Shown: positions 18,618-26,896, numbered from the stretch's first letter. The stretch is 64,000 nt of DNA from Pseudonocardia sp. T1-2H (GCF_038039215.1 NZ_JBBPCL010000001.1:4154001-4218000), one strand, 5' to 3'. The notes: a model not told the origin generated them from the sequence alone. Numbers and translations are program-made.

Positions 18618-18701
18618 TCAGATCGACCGCGAACACAGCGCGCTCGCCTGGCGGCGCAGGTCGACGTGGCGTCGACAGGCCAGCAGGCGGGACGTGTGCA
18701 T
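18618..18701 (-). CDS. Putative sulfur-type leader peptide upstream of the secreted propeller operon
   Basis: 27 residues starting MHTSRLLACRRHVDL and ending ...ASALCSRSI. The core RRHVDLRRQASALC matches the short leader peptides found ahead of cysteine and sulfur-assimilation genes in actinobacteria (pattern R-R-H-V-D-L-x-R-x5-C). It has two Cys codons (TGT, positions 9 and 23). It lies about 300 bases upstream of the first operon gene on the same strand, with a terminator-like hairpin between. Ribosome stalling at Cys codons when cysteine is scarce would permit read-through; the mechanism is inferred. A second, independent copy at 22207-22275 strengthens the call. Confidence 0.75.
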   Translation of the reverse strand: MHTSRLLACRRHVDLRRQASALCSRSI

Positions 18702-19162
18702 GCCGCTGACTCTGACAGTTACTCGGTTCGGGCGTCAATCGACCCCCCGGAAGGGTGCAGCGGCGGCATGTGATGCAGCGGGGCGACCGGGAAGCGGGAG
18801 AGCCCCCAAGACGCTCCGAAGCGGGCTTATCGGCATGAATCGGACAGGTTCCCGTTCCGCCCCTTCCTCACCCATCAGCGTGAAAGACGCAAATCACAAC
18901 CGTGTCGGACAGCTCTTTTCCGCAGTTTTTCCCGATTCTTGGAACCGATTTCCCGAAAGACCGGACAGAGGTCCGGACATTGTTTCGTCGTGAATGGGAG
19001 CGACCCGTGCGAGCGGCCCGACGAGCTGGTGTTCACCGGCACCCCCCGGCCCGCCGCCGCCGGCACGAGCGGCACTTTCGCGCCCTGGATCCGCACGAGA
19101 GCGCCGCTCGTGCGGCAGCCGGCGGCCGGAATCAGCCCGCGCCCCGGGTGGTTGTCCACGGC
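18702..19162. other. Gene-free stretch with promoter of the sulfur-type operon
   Basis: I see no supported gene here. It should hold the minus-strand operon promoter just upstream of 18701 and the promoter of the plus-strand quinone oxidoreductase. An AT-richer block lies at 18885-18985, and palindromic repeat copy 3 lies at 19063-19113. A 99-codon plus-strand frame (18694-18993) has no homology-like content. Confidence 0.5.
19063..19113. repeat. Dispersed palindromic repeat, copy 3
   Basis: Arms 19063-19080 (GCACGAGCGGCACTTTCG) and 19096-19113 pair at 16 of 18 positions around a 15-base spacer. It shares the core with copies at 7590 and 12361, but here it lies 50 bases upstream of a gene rather than downstream of one. 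Confidence 0.7.
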
Positions 19163-20113
19163 ATGGCAACCAAGGTCGTGGCCACCGCCTTCGGCGGGCC
19201 CGAGGTCCTGTCCATCGTCCCCGCCGACGTCCCCGCCCCCGGTGCGGGCGAGGTGACCGTCCAGGTCCGGGCCGCGGCGATCAACCCGATCGACTTCAAG
19301 AGGTTCAGCGGCGCCATGGGCGCGGATCCCTCGACGCTGCCCCAGCCGGTCGGGAGCGAGCTCGCCGGCGTGGTCACCGCGGTCGGCGACGACGCCGAGG
19401 GGCCGGCCGGGCCGGTCGCCGTGGGGGACGAGGTGGTGGTCTACCCCGTCACCGGCGCCTTCGCGGACGCGGTGACCGTGCCCGCGTCGACCGTCGTGCC
19501 GAAGCCGGCGGAGGTGCCATGGGCGGAGGCCTCCGGCGCCCTCCTGGCCGGGGCGACGGCCGTGCACGCGCTCGCCGTCGTCGGCGTGGCGCAGGGCGAC
19601 ACCGTGCTGATCCACGGCGGGTCCGGCAGCGTCGGGCAGATCGCCGTGCAGCTCGCCGTCGAGGCCGGGGCGACCGTGATCGCCACGGCGAGCGAGCGGC
19701 AGCACGATGTGCTCCGCGGCTACGGCGCGATCCCCGTGGCGTATGGGCCGGGACTGGCGGACCGTGTCCGCGCAGCCGCCCCCGCCCGCGTCGACGCGGC
19801 GGTGGACACCGTCGGCACCGACGAGGCCGTCGACGTGTCGCTGGAGCTGGTCGAGGACCGCAGGCGGATCGCGACGATCGCCGCGTTCGGGCGGGCGGAC
19901 ACCGGCATCCGGATCCTCGGCGGCGCACCGGGGGCCGACCCGGGCACCGAGATCCGCCGCGACGCCTGGCGGCGGCTGCTCCCGGCGGCGGCCTCCGGAG
20001 ACCTGACGATCCCCGTCTCCGCGACGTTCCCGCTGACCGCGGCCGCGGACGCCGTCAGGCTGGTGCAGGGCGGGCACCCGGGCGGGAAGGTCGTGCTGCT
20101 CCCAGGTTCATGA
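19163..20113 (+). CDS. NADP-dependent quinone oxidoreductase (zinc-independent MDR family)
   Basis: 316 residues. N-terminal GroES-like domain (PGAGEVTVQVRAAAINPIDF, GSELAGVVTAVGDDA) and NADP-binding Rossmann fold with VLIHGGSGSVGQIAVQLA. No zinc ligands are present, as in the QOR branch. Start ATG 19163 is natural for the family (MATKVVATAFGGPEVL). Its stop abuts the stop of the convergent DUF1684 gene with no spacer. It reduces a quinone or enone; substrate unknown. Another QOR-like gene lies at 25515-26509. Confidence 0.88.
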   Translation: MATKVVATAFGGPEVLSIVPADVPAPGAGEVTVQVRAAAINPIDFKRFSGAMGADPSTLPQPVGSELAGVVTAVGDDAEGPAGPVAVGDEVVVYPVTGAFADAVTVPASTVVPKPAEVPWAEASGALLAGATAVHALAVVGVAQGDTVLIHGGSGSVGQIAVQLAVEAGATVIATASERQHDVLRGYGAIPVAYGPGLADRVRAAAPARVDAAVDTVGTDEAVDVSLELVEDRRRIATIAAFGRADTGIRILGGAPGADPGTEIRRDAWRRLLPAAASGDLTIPVSATFPLTAAADAVRLVQGGHPGGKVVLLPGS

Positions 20114-20953
20114 TCAGGCGAGGTCCGGGCGCGGCGGCGTCCTCTCCCCCGCCTCGACGGGCACCGTGACCGTGTTGCCCGCCGGCGGCAGCGGGCAGGT
20201 GGCGTGGGCGGTGAAGGCGCAGGGCAGGTTGACGGTCCGGTTGAGGTCGACGGTCACCGTGCCGTCCTCCGCCGGGTCCCCGACGGCCAGGATGCGGCCG
20301 CCGCCGTAGGTGCCGCGGCCGGACGTCCCGTCCCGGAAGTGCAGCGACAGGCCGCCGGTCTTGCCGGGCAGGGCGACCAGCCGCTGGTCGGCGCCGCCGA
20401 GGGAGAAGGTCACCTCGCCGACCGCGGTGAAGTAGTGGTTCAGCCCCTCGACCACGGCGCCCACCGTGATCGGCGTCGGCTCCGGGTACGCCTCGAACCG
20501 GCCGGTCGTCACCCAGCGCTCCTCGACCGGGTAGGCCGGGACGCCGTCGAACGCCGTCCGGGTGATCGCCTCCGGGTCCCGCACGCGCAGGGCGTAGGTG
20601 TCCGTGCGGCGGATGACCTCCACCTTCCGGTCCTGTGCCCGGCGGGGAGCGCCGTTGCGGGCGTGCACCGTGACGAGCGCGCCGGGCAGGCCGTCGACGG
20701 GCTCGACCCGCACGGTCCCGTCGACGGCGCTCCCGTCGACCTCGAGCCCGTCGGCCGCGGCGGCGGTGATCTCGACGCCGCCCGTGCCGTCCGCGCGCCA
20801 GGTGCCGGGGAGGTCCGGGTACTGGGCGGGGGACGTGTCCAGCCAGTACAGCCCGGTGAGGCTGAGCCAGCCGTGCGGCTCGCGGAGCAGCTCCTCGCGC
20901 TCGGCGTGCCAGGACACCCAGTCCGCGACGAGCGTGTGCTCGGTGGTCGTCAT
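20114..20953 (-). CDS. DUF1684 family protein
   Basis: 279 residues. The family pattern is clear: W-x-x-REELLREPHGWLSLTGLYWL near the N-terminus, then VEGLNHYFTAVG, and the signature DLNRTVNLPCAFTAHATCPL close to the end. DUF1684 proteins are small soluble proteins of unknown activity. It lies 63 bases downstream of the luciferase-like monooxygenase on the same strand and should be cotranscribed under the Cys-type leader peptide, suggesting a role in organosulfur use (inference). It converges with and touches the quinone oxidoreductase gene. Confidence 0.85.
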   Translation of the reverse strand: MTTTEHTLVADWVSWHAEREELLREPHGWLSLTGLYWLDTSPAQYPDLPGTWRADGTGGVEITAAAADGLEVDGSAVDGTVRVEPVDGLPGALVTVHARNGAPRRAQDRKVEVIRRTDTYALRVRDPEAITRTAFDGVPAYPVEERWVTTGRFEAYPEPTPITVGAVVEGLNHYFTAVGEVTFSLGGADQRLVALPGKTGGLSLHFRDGTSGRGTYGGGRILAVGDPAEDGTVTVDLNRTVNLPCAFTAHATCPLPPAGNTVTVPVEAGERTPPRPDLA

Positions 20954-21016
20954 AGGAGTTCTCCCTGTTCAGAAGGGGTTGTGCGCGGGCAGCCTCGTTC
21001 TAGCGAGGCTGCGCGC

Positions 21017-22147
21017 TCACAGCCAGGATTTGGCCAGGAGGTCGTGGCTGCGGAGCCGGTCGGCGTGGTCGGTGGTGATGGTGGTGATCAGCAGCTCGTC
21101 CGCGCCGGTGACGCGGGCGAGCGCCGCGAGCTTCTCGGTGACGGTCGCGGGGGACCCGACGAACTGGGTCTCCACCCGGTCCGCGACGCCCGCGCGTTCC
21201 GCGGCCGTCCACGCGCGGGCGCGGGCCTGGGCGGGCGTGACGTACGGACGGGCGCCGCGGCCCGCGCGGATGTCCAGTACCCACTGGGCGTAGGGGGCGG
21301 CGAGCTCGCGGGCGCGCTCGTCGTCGTCCGCCACCACGACGTCCGCCGACACGATCACGTACGGCCGCGCGACCCGGCCGGGCCGGAACGCCGCGCGGTA
21401 GGCGTCGATCGTCTCGAGCACCAGGTGCGGGACGAGGTGGTAGCTCGCCGCGAACGGCAGCCCGTGCGCGCCTGCCACCTCCGCGCTGACGCCCGGGGTC
21501 GAGCCCAGCACGGCGATCTCGACATCCGCGCCCTCGGCCGGGAGGACGTGCAGCGGCGCCCCGTCCGGGCGCACCGCCGTCCCGTCGAAGTAGGACAGGA
21601 CGTCCGCGACCGCCGCCGCGTAGTCCGGCCGCGGGTCCTCCGCGCGGAACCCGAGCAGCGCGCCGAGCGCCGCGAACTGCGCCAGGTCCCCGGCGTACCG
21701 GCTGGGCGACGGGAGCAGGAGCCCGTCGACGGTCCGGGCCTCGGGCGGTGGCGTGAGGTCGCCCGCGGGCGCCCGGCCGCGCTCGATGAGCCGCAGGATC
21801 CGGTGCAGGTCGAACCGGCCGAGGCCGACGTCGACGCGGCCGGGGTGCAGCGCCGCGACGGTCCCGAACTGCTCGGCGACCTGCAGCGGTGACGTGTTCG
21901 GGATCTGCACCGCACCCGAGCCGACCCGGATCCGCTCGGTGGCCGCCGCGAGCAACGCGACCAGGACGGGTGTCGAGGAGGACGCGACGCCGGTGTTGAG
22001 GTGGTGCTCGGCGACCCAGAAACGGTGGTAGCCGGCGCGTTCGGCGGCCTGGGCGAGCTCGATCGTGTTGCGCAGCGCGTCCCCGGCGGTGCCCCCGGCG
22101 GGCACGGGCGAGAGGTCGAGCACGGAGAGCGGGACCGGTGTGTTCAT
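21017..22147 (-). CDS. Luciferase-like (LLM class) flavin-dependent monooxygenase
   Basis: 376 residues. Typical bacterial luciferase-like features: [10 protein letters not shown] start, [31 protein letters not shown] and [11 protein letters not shown], and C-terminal [16 protein letters not shown]. This branch uses FMNH2 or F420; related LLM enzymes desulfonate alkanesulfonates or oxidise organosulfides. A 22-codon leader peptide with a terminal Cys codon lies 60 bases upstream, pointing to sulfur-starvation control. The reaction is not defined by sequence. ATG 22147 with GGAGG ribosome site. A DUF1684 gene follows. Confidence 0.88.
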   Translation of the reverse strand: MNTPVPLSVLDLSPVPAGGTAGDALRNTIELAQAAERAGYHRFWVAEHHLNTGVASSSTPVLVALLAAATERIRVGSGAVQIPNTSPLQVAEQFGTVAALHPGRVDVGLGRFDLHRILRLIERGRAPAGDLTPPPEARTVDGLLLPSPSRYAGDLAQFAALGALLGFRAEDPRPDYAAAVADVLSYFDGTAVRPDGAPLHVLPAEGADVEIAVLGSTPGVSAEVAGAHGLPFAASYHLVPHLVLETIDAYRAAFRPGRVARPYVIVSADVVVADDDERARELAAPYAQWVLDIRAGRGARPYVTPAQARARAWTAAERAGVADRVETQFVGSPATVTEKLAALARVTGADELLITTITTDHADRLRSHDLLAKSWL

Positions 22148-22163
22148 GGTTCCTCCGGGGTCC

Positions 22164-22189
22164 GGACGGGAGCGGCCCGTCCGACGGGC
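22164..22189 (-). promoter_or_regulatory. Mutually exclusive hairpins after leader peptide 2
   Basis: The segment CCCGTCC (22176-22182) can pair either with GGACGGG (22164-22170) or, as GCCCGTC, with GACGGGC (up to 22189). The two hairpins cannot coexist and lie between the leader-peptide stop and the GGAGG of the monooxygenase gene. This is the layout expected for attenuation of transcription or translation. Confidence 0.45.
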
Positions 22190-22206
22190 GCGAAACGGCG
22201 GCTCGC

Positions 22207-22275
22207 TCAGCCGCGACAGCGCGCGCCGGCGACGCGGAGCAGGTCGACGTGCAGACGCCGGACACCCGTGAACAC
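22207..22275 (-). CDS. Putative sulfur-type leader peptide upstream of the monooxygenase gene
   Basis: 22 residues, GTG start, with core [15 protein letters not shown] and stop two residues later. It aligns with leader peptide 1 (18618-18701): R-R/L-H-V-D-L-x-R-x-A-x-A-x-C. An in-frame TGA lies four codons before the GTG, so it cannot be part of a longer gene. GAAGG lies upstream. It sits in the 128-base leader of the LLM/DUF1684 unit. The single Cys codon (TGT) at position 20 is the presumed sensor. Confidence 0.75.
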   Translation of the reverse strand: MFTGVRRLHVDLLRVAGARCRG

Positions 22276-22412
22276 CCGTCCGACTCAACCCTTCGCCCTC
22301 CGGAGTGTCAACGGGAGTGCCGACGACGGGAGCGGGCAAGGACCGGGAGGGCCTTCCCCCACCGTCCCGCCGCGCAGGAGAATCACCCCGGGCCACGGCG
22401 GCGGGAGAAGAC

Positions 22413-22931
22413 ATGTCCGACGACGGTGGGGCGGCCGACGCCGACTGGAACCGCACGGAGCGCAACGAGACGCCGACCGAACGCCTGGACCGCAACTGGT
22501 CGGACCTGCTGCAGGAGCTCCGGGTGGTGCAGACGGGCGTCCAACTGCTCACCGGTCTGTTGCTGACCGTGCCGTTCCAGCAGCGGTTCAGCACGCTCAG
22601 CGACTTCCAGCGGACGCTCTACCTGGTCACGGTGGCGTTGTCGGTCGCGGCCACAGCGCTGCTGGTCGCGCCGGTCGCCGCGCACCGGGCGCTGTTCCGC
22701 CTCCACGCCCGACGCACGCTCGTCGCCCTGGGCCAGCAGCTCGCGGTGGCGGGGCTGACGATGCTGGCGCTGGCCGTCACGGGCGTCGTCCTGCTGATCT
22801 TCGACACTGTGGCCGGGCTGACGACCGGGATCATCGCCGCCGCAGTCGTACTCGTGGTCTTCGTGGCGTTCTGGGGTGTGCTGCCGCTGTGTGAACGTCG
22901 CCGCGCCCGACGCGAGATGGGGTCGCACTGA
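22413..22931 (+). CDS. DUF6328 family membrane protein
   Basis: 172 residues. A charged N-terminus ([20 protein letters not shown]) leads into four hydrophobic helices, with [20 protein letters not shown] and [20 protein letters not shown] typical of DUF6328. Inner-membrane protein of unknown role. ATG 22413 follows GGGAGAAG. It is divergent from the leader-peptide unit and stands alone. Confidence 0.8.
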   Translation: MSDDGGAADADWNRTERNETPTERLDRNWSDLLQELRVVQTGVQLLTGLLLTVPFQQRFSTLSDFQRTLYLVTVALSVAATALLVAPVAAHRALFRLHARRTLVALGQQLAVAGLTMLALAVTGVVLLIFDTVAGLTTGIIAAAVVLVVFVAFWGVLPLCERRRARREMGSH

Positions 22932-23140
22932 GGCATCCCGGTCGGACCCGAGCTTCCGCGTCCACGCGGGCGGCCAAGGTGTCCGGCAGGCCCGCATGCG
23001 TCCCGCGTCCCGCACGGCGGCTACGTCCATCGACGAGGACGCGTGATCGCGGATCCCATCCGATCGTGTGAGGTGTCGCGGTGCCCATCGGCGTCCCCGA
23101 CGGGTAATCAATTCTTGTCGCGACGTCGAAAGGTCCGATC

Positions 23141-23617
23141 ATGGAGCAAACATCGGAACCGGCCCTCGCCCGGCGAACGGGCGCCCGCCTGCGACGGGCT
23201 GCCACCGACGCCGGCGACAGCGGTATGTGGGGTCCCGTCACCGCTCCGACCGGCCGGTTGCGGCGGCTTCTGATGATCGTCGGCGGCACCGGCCTGTTGC
23301 TCGCGCTGGTCCCGTCGACGCTGCTCGGCGCCCTGTATCTGGCACCGATCCCGCTCGCGGTCCTGCCCGCGGCGCTCGCCCTCGCGGCCACGGTCCACGT
23401 GACTGTGCGCGCGCGGCGGAACGCGTCGGGCGCCCCGGCGCACAGCGCGGACGGCCGGCCCGCTGCCACGCCGCGGCCGTCCCGTCGGGCGAGGGTCGCC
23501 GCCGTCGCCACGAAGCTGCAGACGTCCCCCGAGCCCGCGTCGCCGACCGGGCGCTGCCGTGAGCCTGCCTGGCCGACCGGACGCCACCGGCCGGTCCGTC
23601 CGGCCCAGCCCGCCTAG
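23141..23617 (+). CDS. Hypothetical membrane protein abutting an IS element
   Basis: 158 residues: a polar N-terminus, two hydrophobic segments (LLMIVGGTGLLLALVPSTLL and LAPIPLAVLPAALALAATVH) and a basic, Pro-rich tail of about 70 residues of low complexity. No family recognised. Its stop codon TAG (23615-23617) is part of the CTAG at the left junction of the IS5-like element, but the same TAG would exist in the uninterrupted target if CTAG is the duplicated site. So truncation by the insertion is possible yet not proven. Confidence 0.45.
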   Translation: MEQTSEPALARRTGARLRRAATDAGDSGMWGPVTAPTGRLRRLLMIVGGTGLLLALVPSTLLGALYLAPIPLAVLPAALALAATVHVTVRARRNASGAPAHSADGRPAATPRPSRRARVAAVATKLQTSPEPASPTGRCREPAWPTGRHRPVRPAQPA

Positions 23618-23632
23618 GGCGTGTCCTGTAAG
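23618..23632 (+). repeat. IS left terminal inverted repeat
   Basis: GGCGTGTCCTGTAAG; with the flanking CTAG the match to the right end extends to 19 bases (CTAGGGCGTGTCCTGTAAG). Confidence 0.9.
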
Positions 23633-23664
23633 GGATCTGAGCTGGCCTGATTGATCATGTCCCG

Positions 23665-24557
23665 GTGGTCGGTCGCGGCGAGCTGACAGACAAGGCGTGG
23701 GCTCGGATCGAGCCGCTGCTGCCCGCGGTGGCCGGAAACGGTCGCCACTGGCGCGACCACCGCCAGGTGATCAACGCGATCCTGTGGAAGCTCCGCACCG
23801 GAGCGCCGTGGCGGGATCTGCCCGAGCGCTACGGGCCGTGGAAGACCGCCCATGAGCGGCTGCGCCGGTGGACCGCAGACGGAACCTGGGACCGGATCCT
23901 CGACGAGGCCGTAACCAAGGACGATTCCGTAGGCGCCGTCGAGTGGACGATCAGCGTCGACTCCACCCATGTCCGGGCCCACCAGCACGCTGCCGGTGCC
24001 CGGAAAAAGGGGGCTGCACCTCGACCTGGATCGAAGACCTTGCCGTCGACGGCGAAGCCCTCGGCCGGTCCCGTGGTGGGCTGACCAGCAAGATCCACCT
24101 CGCCGTCGACGGCCGCGGGCTGCCGATGTCGGTCCTGCTCACCCCGGGCCAGGCCGGGGACAACCCACAACTGTTACCGCTGCTCGACGAGATTTCCGTG
24201 CGCCGCGACGGGCCCGGCCGCCCGCGCAAGCGCCCGGACCGAGTCGTGGCGGACAAGGCCTACTCCCACCCCTCGACCCGCGCAGCGATGCGCCGCCGCG
24301 GTATCGCGTTCACCAGCCCCGAACGCGACGACCAGATCGCCCGCCGCCACGCCAAGGGCGCCCGGGGCGGGCGCCCACCAGCCTTCGACCCGGTCGTCTA
24401 CGCCGGCCGCAACGTCGTCGAGCGCTGCTTCAACCGGCTCAAACAGTTCCGCGACCTGGCCACCCGCTACGCCAAGCGCGCCGCATACTTCCGAGCCGAG
24501 ATCACCATCGCCGCCACGATCCTCTGGCTCCGCCAGGACTTACAGGACACGCCCTAG
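23665..24557 (+). CDS. IS5-family DDE transposase, joined by -1 frameshift
   Basis: The first frame (23665-24084) carries the DUF4096-like DNA-binding region (AWARIEPLLP, WRDLPERYGPWKTAHERLRRW) and first catalytic Asp in ISVDSTHVRAHQ. The second (to 24557) has GRSRGGLTSKIHL, the second Asp in VVADKAYSH and the Glu in VERCFNRLKQFRDLATRY. Frames overlap at 24001-24015, CGGAAAAAGGGGGCT, where A-AAG-GGG fits an X-XXY-YYZ slippery site for -1 slippage. This is known in IS427-type elements, so it is read as programmed rather than damage. GTG 23665 is the likely start; the stop TAG is supplied by the flanking CTAG. Confidence 0.88.
24539..24553 (-). repeat. IS right terminal inverted repeat
   Basis: CTTACAGGACACGCC, the exact complement of the left end, followed by CTAG that doubles as the transposase stop. 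Confidence 0.9.
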
Positions 24558-24774
24558 TCCGGTCACCGCACCAGGGTCCGTCCTACGGATCCATGCCGAG
24601 CGTGTGGCGTTCGGATGGCCCGCAAGGTCGAGGAGGGACCGGTCCCGGGGTCGGATCGGCGCCGACGAGAACGCCGCGGGGGCCGCCCGGGGCGGCGTAC
24701 GCCGGCTGCAGATCCGCAGGACAGACCCTGGGACCGAGGGCGATTAGCCGTGCGTGGTGCGGGTATTGACCGGC

Positions 24775-25188
24775 ATGACCGATCCCGCACAGACTTCGTC
24801 ACCGCCCGACGTCTCCACCGCGGAGCTCGTCCGCAGGCTCTCGGAGCAGACCCGCACGCTCGTCAGCGACGAGATGGCGCTCGCCAAGGCGGAGATGACC
24901 GCCAAGGGCAAGGCGATCGGGATCGGCGCCGGGCTGGCCGGCGCCGGGACGCTCTTCGCGCTCGGCGGTGGGCTCGCCTTCATCGCCGCCGCGATCGCCG
25001 CGCTCGCGCTCGTCCTGCCCGTGTGGGCCGCCGCGTTGATCGTCGGCGCGGTGCTACTGGTCGTCGGCGGCATCCTGGCCCTGGTCGCGAAGAGCCAGAT
25101 CAGCCACGCGACCCCGCCGAAGCCGGAGCAGGCGATCAACAGCACCCGCGAGGACGTCCGCGTCCTGAAGGAGGAGGTGCGCCGATGA
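24775..25188 (+). CDS. Phage-holin-superfamily-III-like (DUF1469) membrane protein
   Basis: 137 residues. An N-terminal amphipathic helix (TAELVRRLSEQTRTLVSDEM, then ALAKAEMTAKG) precedes two hydrophobic helices around residues 45-100. This is the layout of the DUF1469/holin-like family common beside DUF3618 genes in actinobacteria. It overlaps the next gene by 4 bases (ATGA). Inner membrane; function unknown, probably envelope stress or membrane organisation (inference). Start ATG 24775 is preferred over GTG 24754. Confidence 0.85.
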   Translation: MTDPAQTSSPPDVSTAELVRRLSEQTRTLVSDEMALAKAEMTAKGKAIGIGAGLAGAGTLFALGGGLAFIAAAIAALALVLPVWAAALIVGAVLLVVGGILALVAKSQISHATPPKPEQAINSTREDVRVLKEEVRR

Positions 25189-25514
25189 CCGAGCCCGCGA
25201 ACGAACCGGCGTCGACCGAGGAACTGCGGACCCGGATCGCCGTCGAGCGCGAGCAGCTGGGCGAGACCGTGGCCGAGCTGGCCGAACGCGTCGACGTCCC
25301 GGCCCGGGCGAAGGCCGAGACCCGCCGCGTCGTGGAGGAGGCGCGGGCAAAGGGCACCGAGGTGCTCGAACAGGCCCGGGTCCAGGGCCGGACCGCGGTG
25401 CAGAAGGTCAAGGCGATCGGCGCCGAGCCGGACCGCCGGCCCCTGCTCGCGGTCATGGCCGCGATCGGTGCCGTCCTGGGTCTCCTCGTGCTGCGCGGCC
25501 GCCGCCGCCGCTGA
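25185..25514 (+). CDS. DUF3618 family membrane-anchored protein
   Basis: 109 residues. The DUF3618 signature lies at the N-terminus (EELRTRIAVEREQLGETVAE, LAERVDVPARAKAE), followed by an Ala/Arg-rich coiled segment and a single C-terminal helix LLAVMAAIGAVLGLLVLRGR ending in arginines. Translationally coupled to the holin-like gene through ATGA, after GAAGGAGGAGG. The two-gene unit is widespread in actinobacteria. A second DUF3618-like gene lies at 59517. Confidence 0.88.
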   Translation: MTEPANEPASTEELRTRIAVEREQLGETVAELAERVDVPARAKAETRRVVEEARAKGTEVLEQARVQGRTAVQKVKAIGAEPDRRPLLAVMAAIGAVLGLLVLRGRRRR

Positions 25515-26509
25515 TCACGGGACGTCGACGAGAACCTTCCCGTTGACGCCCGCCTCGACGGCCTCGTGCGCGGCCGCGACATCCTCGAGCGGGAAGCGGT
25601 GCACCGGGAGCGCGGTGAGCGCACCCTCGGACACCGCCACCGTCAGGTCGACCGCGGCCCGCCGCAGCTCCTCCCGCGGCACGCCGTAGAGCAGCACGAA
25701 CGCGAGCGTCAGGTTCTTGCTCATGCAGGAGCGCACCGGGATCGTGGGGTCCTCGGGACCGGCGGCGTAGGTCACGATCGTCGCCCCGGGCCCGGCGACC
25801 TCGAGATCCAGGGCCAGGTTGTGGGTGAGCGCGACCTCGACGATCCGGTCGATCCCCGCCGGCGCCATCGTCTTGATCTGGTCGGCGGCGTCCGGCTCCC
25901 GGTAGTTGACGACCTGGTCGGCCCCGGACTTGCGCGCCCGTCCGGCCTTCTCCGGGCCGCTGACCGTCGCGATGACCGTCGCCCCGGCCCAGCTCGCGAG
26001 CTCGACCGCGAAGTGCCCCACCGCCCCGGCGCCGCCCGCCACCAGCACGGTGCTCTCCGCGATCGAGCCGCCGGCGAACAGGCAGTGGTACGCCGTCAGG
26101 CCCGGCACGCCCAGGCAGGCACCGAGCTCGTCGGACGCGGACTCGGGCAGCGGGACGGCCTGCGACTCCGGGACGACGGTCCACTCGGCCGCGGTCCCCC
26201 ACTCCGTGACCTCGGGGCGCCCGGGTCCGCCGGGTGAGGCGAGCCAGACCCAGACCCGCTGGCCGACGCGGTTCTCGTCCACGCCGTCGCCGACGGCGTC
26301 GATCTCGCCGACGCCGTCCTGGTGCGGGATGCGGATGCCGCGGAAGGGACGGGGGTGGCGCCGGAGCGGGTCTTCACGTCCGTCGGGTTGACAGCGGAGA
26401 CCCGGATCCGGACGCGTACCTCCCCCGCTTCGGGCTCCGGCCGCTCGACCTCGGTGAGCTGCAGGACGTCCCGGGCAGGCCCGGTTCGGGTGTAGGTGAC
26501 AGCCTTCAT
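25515..26509 (-). CDS. NADPH:quinone reductase-like oxidoreductase (MDR family), one frameshift
   Basis: About 331 residues when one base is restored. N-terminal GroES-like domain (MKAVTYTRTGPARDVLQLTE, VRIRVSAVNPTDVKTRSGAT), then IPHQDGVGEIDAVGDGV and Rossmann motif VLVAGGAGAVGHFAVELAS. Zinc-free QOR branch. The frame breaks at G5 run 26351-26355; a sixth G restores the reading from SGATPRPFRGIRIPHQDG. It converges with the DUF3618 gene. Confidence 0.85.
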
Positions 26510-26586
26510 GCTCACCGCCTACCCGGCGCCGGACCGGCCCACGCCCAGGGCGTGGCGGGCCGGCTGGAGATCCATCAGATACGCCC

Positions 26587-26862
26587 TCAGGGACGCGGCG
26601 CGGCCCTGCGCCGCCGCGTGATCGCCCAGGCGAGGATCCCGAGGCAGCCGAGCGCGATCACGCCGAACACGATCGCCGGTACTATCGCGCCCAGCCAGAC
26701 GAAGATCCCGGTGACGAACGCGCACAGGATGGTCGCGATGGTGGCGATGCCGGCGTGCAGGCGCAACGCGCTCTGCCCGTCCGGGGCGCTCTCGACGGAA
26801 CCTGGTCCCCCGATGCCGGGAACGGACCGTTCGCTGACCCGTGCCTCACGCCTGCTGCTCAT
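26587..26862 (-). CDS. Small two-helix membrane protein
   Basis: 91 residues: a polar N-terminus, then SALRLHAGIATIATILCAFV and a second hydrophobic helix VPAIVFGVIALGCLGILAWA, ending in a basic tail. It resembles the many short actinobacterial two-helix proteins of unknown role. It lies between two oxidoreductase genes on the same strand without tight spacing. No function assigned. Confidence 0.6.
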   Translation of the reverse strand: MSSRREARVSERSVPGIGGPGSVESAPDGQSALRLHAGIATIATILCAFVTGIFVWLGAIVPAIVFGVIALGCLGILAWAITRRRRAAPRP

Positions 26863-26896
26863 GGGGTACGGGTACCCCGTGGGCGCGCGGCGTGAA

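Larger units (their letters stand above)
23618..24553 (+). mobile_element. IS5-family insertion sequence (IS427-like, two-frame transposase)
   Basis: The element is about 936 bp. It is bounded by perfect 15-bp terminal inverted repeats GGCGTGTCCTGTAAG, each flanked outside by CTAG (23614-23617 and 24554-24557), which may be a 4-bp target duplication or an extension of the repeats. It encodes one transposase in two frames joined by a likely -1 frameshift. Intact ends and a readable transposase indicate recent activity. Confidence 0.88.

Noticed and set aside
23665..24084. Treating the first transposase frame as a broken pseudogene
   Set aside because: The slippery A-AAG-GGG at the junction and intact DDE residues fit programmed frameshifting known for this IS group.
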